Part shown: positions 57,869 through 64,000 of the stretch, piece by piece
Layout: every line of letters begins with the position of its first letter
How positions within the stretch are numbered: the stretch's first letter is position 1
DNA from: Pseudomonas abietaniphila
GTDB lineage: Bacteria; Pseudomonadota; Gammaproteobacteria; Pseudomonadales; Pseudomonadaceae
NCBI RefSeq assembly: GCF_900100795.1
Contig: NZ_FNCO01000005.1
Span: 310,001 to 374,000 of the forward strand
Reading direction: 5' to 3'
Length of the DNA: 64,000 bases
Position numbers and translations under genes: made by a program
Notes under the pieces: model-generated
Told to the model about the DNA's origin: nothing
Databases searched by the model: none
The model's input: only the letters and a program-made list of their open reading frames with translations

Positions 57869-57889
57869 CGAAGAAAGACCATTACAAAA

Positions 57890-59359
57890 TCAGCGCTTGT
57901 CCTTGCGCTTCTTGTTGGCCTTCTTGTGGTGCGACATCAAGCGACGCTTCTTGTTGACCTGACGGTCGGTCAGCGTGTTCTTGTTGCCTTCGTACGGGTT
58001 CTCGCCACCTTTGAACTCGATGCGGATCGGCGTACCCACCAGCTTGAGCACCCGACGGTAGGTGTTTTCGAGGTAGCGAACGTAAGACTTCGGTACCTTG
58101 TCGACCTGGTTACCGTGGATCACGATGATCGGCGGGTTGGCGCCGCCCAAGTGGGCATAACGCAGCTTGATTCGACGGCTGGCAACCATCGGTGGCGCGT
58201 GCTCGCTGACGGCATCTTCGAGAATCTGCGTCAGGCGGCTGGTCGGCCAGCGGGTCACGGCAGATTTGAACGAGTTCTGAACCGACTGGTAGAGGTTACC
58301 CACGCCCGTGCCGTGCAGCGCCGAGATGAAGTGGATGTCGGCGAAGTCGACGAAGAACAACCGGCGTTCCAGCTCGGTCTTCACGTAGTCGCGTTCGCTC
58401 GGGACCATGCCGTCCCATTTGTTCAACGCGATGACCAGTGCACGGCCCGCTTCAAGCGCGAAGCCCAGCAGGTTCAGGTCGTGGTCCACCACGCCTTCGC
58501 GGGCGTCCATGACGAAGATCACCACGTTGGCGTCTTTGATCGCCTGCAGGGTTTTCACCACCGAAAACTTTTCGACTTCCTCGTGGATCTTGCCGCGCTT
58601 GCGCACACCGGCGGTGTCGATCAGCGTGTACTTCTCGTCGTTGCGCTCGAACGGGATGTAGATGCTGTCACGCGTGGTGCCGGGCTGGTCGTAGACGATG
58701 ACGCGGTCTTCGCCGAGCATGCGGTTGACGAGCGTCGACTTGCCCACGTTCGGACGGCCGATGATCGCGATCTTGATACCGTCTTTCTCGCTCGGGCCCG
58801 GGATGCGCTTGGCTTCTTCGCCTTCAGCAACGTCCTCTTCTTCACCCTCTTCCACTTCGTCCGCGTCTTTCGGGAATTCGCTCAAGGCGATTTCCAGCAT
58901 CTGCGTGATGCCGCGACCGTGTGCACCGGCAACCGGAATCGCGTCGCCCATGCCCAGTGGCGCGAACTCGGCGCGGGCCATGTCAGGGTCGATGTTGTCG
59001 ACCTTGTTGGCGACCACGTACGAGGTCTTGTTGCGCTTGCGCAGGTGCTCGCCAATCATCTGGTCGGCGGCGGTGAAGCCAGCCTTGGCGTCCACCAGGA
59101 ACAAAACGACATCGGCTTCTTCGATGGCCAGCAGCGACTGCTCGGCCATCTTTTCGTCCATGCCGTGCTCATCACCGGAAATACCGCCGGTGTCGATCAG
59201 GATGTAGGTACGCCCTTGCCACTTGGCCTCACCGTATTGGCGATCACGGGTCAGACCGGACAAGTCGCCGACGATGGCGTCGCGAGTCCTGGTCAGGCGG
59301 TTGAACAAGGTGGACTTGCCGACGTTCGGTCGACCCACCAGGGCGATTACGGGAACCAT
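57890..59359 (-). CDS. der: Ribosome-associated GTPase Der (EngA)
   Basis: This 489-aa protein has two consecutive GTPase domains, each with [10 protein letters not shown] (about residues 8 and 200), DTGG/DTAG switch motifs and NK(W/V)D specificity motifs. A KH-like C-terminal domain and a Lys-rich tail follow. Der is essential for 50S assembly. An acidic linker ([14 protein letters not shown]) joins the G domains. It follows bamB on the same strand after a hairpin-rich gap. Confidence 0.97.
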   Translation of the reverse strand: MVPVIALVGRPNVGKSTLFNRLTRTRDAIVGDLSGLTRDRQYGEAKWQGRTYILIDTGGISGDEHGMDEKMAEQSLLAIEEADVVLFLVDAKAGFTAADQMIGEHLRKRNKTSYVVANKVDNIDPDMARAEFAPLGMGDAIPVAGAHGRGITQMLEIALSEFPKDADEVEEGEEEDVAEGEEAKRIPGPSEKDGIKIAIIGRPNVGKSTLVNRMLGEDRVIVYDQPGTTRDSIYIPFERNDEKYTLIDTAGVRKRGKIHEEVEKFSVVKTLQAIKDANVVIFVMDAREGVVDHDLNLLGFALEAGRALVIALNKWDGMVPSERDYVKTELERRLFFVDFADIHFISALHGTGVGNLYQSVQNSFKSAVTRWPTSRLTQILEDAVSEHAPPMVASRRIKLRYAHLGGANPPIIVIHGNQVDKVPKSYVRYLENTYRRVLKLVGTPIRIEFKGGENPYEGNKNTLTDRQVNKKRRLMSHHKKANKKRKDKR

Positions 59360-59379
59360 GCGGCTCTCCACTTCGTTAT

Positions 59380-59465
59380 TTCAGAAAATACAAAAGCCGC
59401 TGCAAGGCAGCGGCCGGAGTTCGGAGCGGCACCCGAAGTGCCGCAAGCCCCGTCAGAGCGGGGCT
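59380..59465 (-). other. Three consecutive hairpins between bamB and der
   Basis: Read on the minus strand, three perfect hairpins follow one another. The first is AGCCCCG/CGGGGCT (59446-59465), the second GCGGCAC/GTGCCGC (59426-59444), and the third GCCGCTGC/GCAGCGGC (59396-59414), followed by TTTTGTATTTTC. The last looks like an intrinsic terminator, so bamB transcripts may end here or be attenuated before der. Confidence 0.7.
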
Positions 59466-59511
59466 GCCCGAGGAAAGCCGGTTGGCTGGCCTCCTCAAGC
59501 ATAGACAGCCA

Positions 59512-60663
59512 CTACTTGATCGTCAGGGCTTCCAGCTTGCCGCTGTTGCCGAAGACGTAAATGGTGTTGCCCGACACCAGCGGGCGTGCACGCAGGCCGT
59601 CGCTGTCGATCTTTTCACGGCCGACGAAGTGACCGTCAACCTGACTCAGCAGGTGCAGGTAACCTTCCATGTCGCCCACCGCTACGTAGCTGGAGAACAC
59701 TTCCGGCGAACCCAACTGGCGGCGAGCCAGCGAGTCGTTGCTCCACAGCGCGGTGGAAGAACGCTCATCGACGCCTTCAACCGTGCCGTTGGCCAGGGAA
59801 ACGTAGACGCTGCCAAAGCCCTGGGCAACGCCCGAGTAGCTCGATGCATCACGCTGCCACAGCACACGGCCGCTCTGCAGCTCCAGACCCGCGACACGGC
59901 CCTGATAGGTCGCGACGTACAGGGTCGAGCCGGACAACAGCAGGCCGCCATCGATGTCGACCACGCGGTCCAGTTCGGAACGACCTTGTGGAATCGCTAC
60001 ACGCTGCTCCCAGACTGGCACGCCATTGCTGATGTCCAGTGCCACAACCTTACCGGTCGACAGGCCTGCAATCGCCAGCTGGTTGGTGACAATCGGAGCA
60101 CCGGTGCCGCGCAGGGTCAGAACCGCAGGACTGCTTTCGTAGATCCAGCGCTGATCACCGGTCACGGCATCGTAACCAATGACCTTGTCGTCCTGGGTCT
60201 GAGCGACCACAACGTCACCGTTGGTGGCCGGCGAAGACAACACTTCGCTGGTCGCCTTGGCTTTCCACTTCTGCTCGCCGGTGGCTTCGTCGAGGACGAT
60301 CACCTCACCGCGCAGGGTGCCGAGCATGACCATGCCGGAACCCACGCCGACAGCGCCGGAAACAGGCTGCTCGAGCTCTTTCTTCCAGACCACGTCGCCG
60401 TTGCTACGGTTGATCGCCATGACCAGACCGTTGGCATCAGCAGCGTAGATGTTCTCGCCGTCGATGGCCGGAACCAGCATGTTGTAGATGTCGCCCTGGC
60501 CGTCACCGACCGAACGGCTCCACAACTTTTGCAGGACCACTTCTTCTTTGAAGTCGGTCAGCTCGGCCGGAGGCAATTCCTTTTTGGTGTTGCTGCTGCA
60601 ACCCGCGGCCAAAACGGCCAGAGCCAGCAATGCTGCATGTTTCCAACGAATCACGTCACGCAT
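59512..60663 (-). CDS. bamB: Outer membrane assembly lipoprotein BamB
   Basis: This 383-aa lipoprotein has signal and lipobox LAVLAAGC. Its eight-bladed PQQ-type beta-propeller is visible as repeats such as GDVVWKKELEQPVSG and GDQRWIYESSPAV. It is part of the BAM complex that inserts beta-barrel proteins. The start overlaps the end of yfgM by 8 bp, as usual in Pseudomonas. Confidence 0.96.
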   Translation of the reverse strand: MRDVIRWKHAALLALAVLAAGCSSNTKKELPPAELTDFKEEVVLQKLWSRSVGDGQGDIYNMLVPAIDGENIYAADANGLVMAINRSNGDVVWKKELEQPVSGAVGVGSGMVMLGTLRGEVIVLDEATGEQKWKAKATSEVLSSPATNGDVVVAQTQDDKVIGYDAVTGDQRWIYESSPAVLTLRGTGAPIVTNQLAIAGLSTGKVVALDISNGVPVWEQRVAIPQGRSELDRVVDIDGGLLLSGSTLYVATYQGRVAGLELQSGRVLWQRDASSYSGVAQGFGSVYVSLANGTVEGVDERSSTALWSNDSLARRQLGSPEVFSSYVAVGDMEGYLHLLSQVDGHFVGREKIDSDGLRARPLVSGNTIYVFGNSGKLEALTIK

Positions 60664-61297
60664 CCCCTTTCGCCAGATCGTCGAGCTTCATTTGCAAGCC
60701 ACCCACTGCCGCTTCCTCGGACAGCGCAGCCTTGGCCTTTTTGTATGCAGCATAAGCATCGTCGGTACGACCCAGCTGAACCAGCAGATCACCGCGCAGC
60801 TCTTCACGACTGGCCGCGAATGCCTTGTCGACCTGACCGTCGAGCAGCTTCAGCGCGTCTTCTGCCTTGTTCTGTGCCGCGAGCACGCGAGCCAGACGCT
60901 GACGGGCGATTTCACCCAGTGTCGGGTTGGCTGGCTTGTCATTCACCGCTTTCAATTCGCTTGCAGCATCGTCCAGCTTGCCGGTTTCGACCGCGACCTT
61001 GGCCACGAACAGGCTGCCGTACTGTGCGTACGGGGTGCCACCGAATTCGCTTTTCAGCTTGCCGGCGATCTCCGCGACACGACCGGCATCGGCCTGACCA
61101 CTTGGGGTCAAGGCTGTTTCCAGCAACTGTTGATACAGGGCCGAAGCACCTTGTGCCTGGTTGTTCTGATAGCGGTGCCAGGCTTGCCAGCCCAACACAA
61201 CGATCACCGCGAGCAGACCGCCGGTGACCAGGGGCTTGCCGTTACGCTGCCACCAGTCTTTTACCGCCGCCAGCTGTTCATCATCGGTACTCGACAC
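60656..61297 (-). CDS. yfgM: YfgM-like tetratricopeptide membrane protein
   Basis: This 213-aa protein has a short cytoplasmic N-terminus, one membrane segment (PLVTGGLLAVIVVLGWQAWH, about 22-41) and a periplasmic TPR-like domain (AALYQQLLE-type helices, and GEIARQRLARVLAAQNKAED). YfgM works with PpiD as a chaperone at the SecYEG translocon. It lies between hisS and bamB as in E. coli. Confidence 0.94.
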   Translation of the reverse strand: MSSTDDEQLAAVKDWWQRNGKPLVTGGLLAVIVVLGWQAWHRYQNNQAQGASALYQQLLETALTPSGQADAGRVAEIAGKLKSEFGGTPYAQYGSLFVAKVAVETGKLDDAASELKAVNDKPANPTLGEIARQRLARVLAAQNKAEDALKLLDGQVDKAFAASREELRGDLLVQLGRTDDAYAAYKKAKAALSEEAAVGGLQMKLDDLAKGDA

Positions 61298-61333
61298 CCC
61301 AATACTCCTATCTAATTCGGCTGTTTATCAGCT

Positions 61334-62623
61334 TCAACCCTGCACGATGCAGGTGGCCAGGTGCTCGGAAAGAGCATCCCAGGCAATATTTTGTTGTTCG
61401 CCCTGACCGCGCAGAGGCTTGACGCCCACTTCCTTGCGGGCCAGCTCTTCATCGCCCAGGATCAGCGCATACAGCGCGCCGCTCTTGTCGGCTTTCTTGA
61501 ACTGGCTCTTGAAGCTGCCAGCTCCGGCGTTGACCTGCAGACGCAGGTTCGGCGCCTGATCACGCAGACGCTCCGACAATGCCAGCGCGGCCAACTCTGC
61601 GGCTTCGCCAAAGGCACAGACGTACACGTCGATGGTGCGCGAAATCTCTTCCGGGATCTGCTCCAGGGTTTCCAGCAGCAGCACCAGGCGTTCGATGCCC
61701 ATGGCGAAACCAACGCCGGTGGTCGGCTTGCCGCCCATCTGCTCGACCAGGCCGTCGTAACGACCGCCCGCGCAGACGGTGCCCTGAGCACCCAGTTGAT
61801 CGGTGACCCATTCGAAAACGGTCTTGCTGTAGTAATCCAGCCCACGGACCAGCTTCGGGTTGATCACATAAGGAATGCCTGCCGCGTCGAGACGCGCCTT
61901 GAGGCCTTCGAAGTGAACCCGCGACTCTTCGTCCAGATAGTCCGCCAACTTCGGCGCATCGACCAGCACAGCCTGGGTTTCAGGGTGTTTGGTGTCGAGC
62001 ACGCGCAGCGGGTTGGTTTTCAGACGGCGCTGGCTGTCTTCGTCCAGCTGCTCGAGGCGGGCCGAGAGGTACTCGACCAGCGCTTCGCGGTAGCGTCCAC
62101 GCGCTTCGCTGGTGCCAAGGCTGTTGAGTTCGAGCTTGACCGCGTTGCGGATGCCCAGCAGGCCCCACAGGCGCCAGGTCAGCACGATCAGCTCGGCGTC
62201 GATGTCCGGACCGTCAAGGTTGAACACTTCACAGCCAATCTGGTGGAACTGGCGATAACGGCCTTTCTGTGGACGCTCGTGGCGGAACATCGGGCCGATG
62301 TACCAGAGCTTCTGCACCTGGCCGCCGCCGGTGATGCCGTGCTCGAGCACCGCACGGACGCACGCCGCCGTGCCTTCAGGGCGCAGGGTCAGCGAGTCGC
62401 CGTTACGGTCGGCGAAGGTGTACATCTCTTTCTCGACGATGTCGGTGACTTCGCCGATAGAGCGCTTGAACAGCTCGGTGAACTCGACGATCGGCATGCG
62501 AATCTGGCGATAACCGTAGTTATCCAGCAGACGCGATACGGTGCCTTCGAAGTAGCGCCACAGTGGCGTCTGGTCCGGCAGGATGTCGTTCATGCCACGA
62601 ATGGCTTGCAGGGACTTACTCAC
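61334..62623 (-). CDS. hisS: Histidyl-tRNA synthetase
   Basis: This 429-aa class II synthetase starts [13 protein letters not shown]. It contains motif 2 ([20 protein letters not shown]), the histidine-A motif in [15 protein letters not shown], and a C-terminal anticodon-binding domain (ends TCIVQG). It lies between ispG and yfgM in the conserved cluster. Confidence 0.98.
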   Translation of the reverse strand: MSKSLQAIRGMNDILPDQTPLWRYFEGTVSRLLDNYGYRQIRMPIVEFTELFKRSIGEVTDIVEKEMYTFADRNGDSLTLRPEGTAACVRAVLEHGITGGGQVQKLWYIGPMFRHERPQKGRYRQFHQIGCEVFNLDGPDIDAELIVLTWRLWGLLGIRNAVKLELNSLGTSEARGRYREALVEYLSARLEQLDEDSQRRLKTNPLRVLDTKHPETQAVLVDAPKLADYLDEESRVHFEGLKARLDAAGIPYVINPKLVRGLDYYSKTVFEWVTDQLGAQGTVCAGGRYDGLVEQMGGKPTTGVGFAMGIERLVLLLETLEQIPEEISRTIDVYVCAFGEAAELAALALSERLRDQAPNLRLQVNAGAGSFKSQFKKADKSGALYALILGDEELARKEVGVKPLRGQGEQQNIAWDALSEHLATCIVQG

Positions 62624-62644
62624 AAAAATTCCTTGGAAACTGGG

Positions 62645-63754
62645 TTAGCCGCGAACGATCAGCGCTGCGTCGGCCTGGACCTTCTCGGCCGCTTTCTCCC
62701 GGATCAAGCGTTCAAGCTCGTCCACCAGATTGTCATTGGTCAGCTTTTGCGACGGCTTGCCATCGATGTAGATCAGGTTCGGCGTACCGCCAGTGAGGCC
62801 GATATGGGCTTCCTTGGCTTCGCCCGGACCGTTCACCACACAACCGATCACCGCGACATCGAGCGGGACCAGCAGATCTTCAAGGCGCCCTTCCAGCTCG
62901 TTCATGGTCTTGACCACATCGAAGTTCTGCCGCGAGCAGCTCGGACAGGCGATGAAGTTGATGCCACGGGAACGCAGGTGCAGCGACTTGAGGATGTCGT
63001 AACCGACTTTCACTTCCTCGACGGGATCAGCGGCCAGCGAGATACGAATGGTATCGCCGATTCCTTCGGCCAGCAGCATACCTAGGCCGACGGCCGATTT
63101 CACTGTGCCTGAACGTAATCCACCGGCTTCGGTGATGCCAAGGTGCAATGGCTGGACAATTTGCTTGGCCAACAGGCGGTAGGCTTCAACGGCCATGAAC
63201 ACATCGGACGCTTTGACGCTGACCTTGAAGTCCTGGAAATCAAGGCGATCAAGGTGCTCGACATGGCGCAGCGCGGACTCGACCAACGCCGCCGGGGTCG
63301 GCTCGCCGTATTTCTTCTGCAGGTCTTTTTCCAGCGAACCGGCGTTGACGCCGATACGAATGGGAATGCCGCGATCACGCGCAGCGTCGACCACCGCGCG
63401 AACACGGTCTTCACGGCCAATGTTGCCCGGGTTGATCCGCAGGCAATCGACGCCAAGCTCGGCCACACGCAGGGCGATCTTGTAGTCGAAGTGGATGTCG
63501 GCAACCAGCGGCACCTTGACCAGCTGTTTGATACGACCGAACGCCTCGGCGGCGTCCATGTCCGGGACCGAAATGCGGACGATGTCCACGCCTGCGGCCT
63601 CCAGACGGTTGATCTGAGCGACGGTTGCAGCGACGTCGTTCGTGTCGCTGTTGGTCATGCTCTGTACCGCGATCGGGGCATCACCGCCGACCGGCACCGA
63701 GCCGACCCAGATTTTACGAGATTCGCGACGTTTGATCGGAGATTCGCCGTGCAT
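62645..63754 (-). CDS. ispG: 4-Hydroxy-3-methylbut-2-enyl-diphosphate synthase
   Basis: This 369-aa [4Fe-4S] enzyme of the MEP isoprenoid pathway has a TIM barrel starting at the [20 protein letters not shown] region. The C-terminal cluster-binding cysteines lie in [14 protein letters not shown] and [11 protein letters not shown]. It starts 3 bp after rodZ and is followed 21 bp later by hisS. Confidence 0.98.
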   Translation of the reverse strand: MHGESPIKRRESRKIWVGSVPVGGDAPIAVQSMTNSDTNDVAATVAQINRLEAAGVDIVRISVPDMDAAEAFGRIKQLVKVPLVADIHFDYKIALRVAELGVDCLRINPGNIGREDRVRAVVDAARDRGIPIRIGVNAGSLEKDLQKKYGEPTPAALVESALRHVEHLDRLDFQDFKVSVKASDVFMAVEAYRLLAKQIVQPLHLGITEAGGLRSGTVKSAVGLGMLLAEGIGDTIRISLAADPVEEVKVGYDILKSLHLRSRGINFIACPSCSRQNFDVVKTMNELEGRLEDLLVPLDVAVIGCVVNGPGEAKEAHIGLTGGTPNLIYIDGKPSQKLTNDNLVDELERLIREKAAEKVQADAALIVRG

Positions 63755-63757
63755 GAC

Positions 63758-64000
63758 TTATTGCCCCAACTTCATGCGAGCCGTCTGGCCCGAAGTGAAA
63801 GGTGCGACGTCGACCGGCTGACCGTTGTAGCTGACCTGTGCAGCACGGGCCACGCCCAGTCGCACCGCCAGAGGTGGCTTGCCGCTGACATCGACGGTGT
63901 CGCCAGAGCGCTTGAGGCCACTGGTCAGCACCTTGCCGTTACCGTCGGTGATCTGAAACCAGCAATCGGCGTTGAATGCGATGTGCACCTGACCGAAACC
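63758..64000 (-). CDS. rodZ: Cytoskeleton protein RodZ, C-terminal part (partial)
   Basis: The gene continues beyond the window edge. The visible 80 or so codons encode a periplasmic beta-rich domain (WFQITDGNGKVLTSGLKRSG and VRLGVARAAQVSYNGQPVD), the DUF4115-type C-terminus of RodZ. RodZ links MreB to the cell-wall elongation machinery. It lies directly upstream of ispG, which is the standard order. Confidence 0.9.
   Translation of the reverse strand, partial: GFGQVHIAFNADCWFQITDGNGKVLTSGLKRSGDTVDVSGKPPLAVRLGVARAAQVSYNGQPVDVAPFTSGQTARMKLGQ

Overview
The window is a stretch of Pseudomonas chromosome, probably of the P. fluorescens/P. syringae lineage. It is GC-rich and densely coding. Its housekeeping order (recJ-yaeQ ... 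thrC-hom-dsbC-xerD ... rplS-trmD-rimM-rpsP-ffh ... purL-mltF-tadA ... guaA-guaB ... xseA ... leuA ... der-bamB-yfgM-hisS-ispG-rodZ) is, from memory, that of the corresponding Pseudomonas aeruginosa region. The dispersed palindromic repeats with the core GTAGGAGCGCGCTTGCCCGCG are also typical of this genus. I saw no tRNA, rRNA, CRISPR array, insertion sequence or prophage gene.

Layout. 1-5.3 kb: the end of a YdcT-like ABC ATPase, two polyamine-type permeases, gamma-aminobutyraldehyde dehydrogenase and an APC permease, together a putrescine/GABA uptake and oxidation unit. 5.7-11.4 kb: a soluble hybrid histidine kinase, an Old Yellow Enzyme, recJ and yaeQ. 11.5-19.1 kb: an accessory stretch with a periplasmic binding protein, a candidate small RNA, a DUF3509 gene, a 62-aa ORF and a three-gene signalling module resembling the Roc system (LuxR-type regulator, REC-EAL protein, BvgS-like sensor). 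19.2-24 kb: threonine synthesis, dsbC and xerD. 24.2-30.2 kb: the rpsP-rimM-trmD-rplS operon, ffh and the divergent ypjD and CNNM/CorC genes. 30.4-36.5 kb: an MFS carrier, purT, a DUF1289/gamma-carbonic-anhydrase/NudL cluster, a zinc-ribbon Nudix protein, an L,D-transpeptidase and a NIF3-like protein. 36.5-44 kb: purL, mltF, tadA and a multicopper oxidase. 44.2-45.4 kb: a PH-domain protein and an AT-rich islet holding a HipB-like repressor with what looks like a collapsed hipA toxin gene. 45.4-50 kb: guaBA, a CxxC protein and a TauE/SafE permease. 50.3-54.6 kb: xseA, an M23 peptidase and leuA with a candidate leucine-rich leader peptide. 54.8-57.8 kb: two tandem coiled-coil paralogues of unknown role and an omega-amidase/aminotransferase pair. 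57.9-64 kb: der, bamB, yfgM, hisS, ispG and the end of rodZ.

How it fits together. Most of the window is core metabolism: purine synthesis (purL, purT, guaB, guaA), Thr and Leu synthesis, translation and protein export, tRNA editing and envelope assembly. The distinctive material sits between core blocks: the Roc-like c-di-GMP module, the hipBA remnant, the tandem coiled-coil family, the candidate sRNA and the palindromes. I did not find a clearly undescribed large multi-gene system. The best leads are the Roc-like module with a divergent EAL protein, the hipBA scar, the coiled-coil pair, and the hairpin-rich gap between bamB and der.
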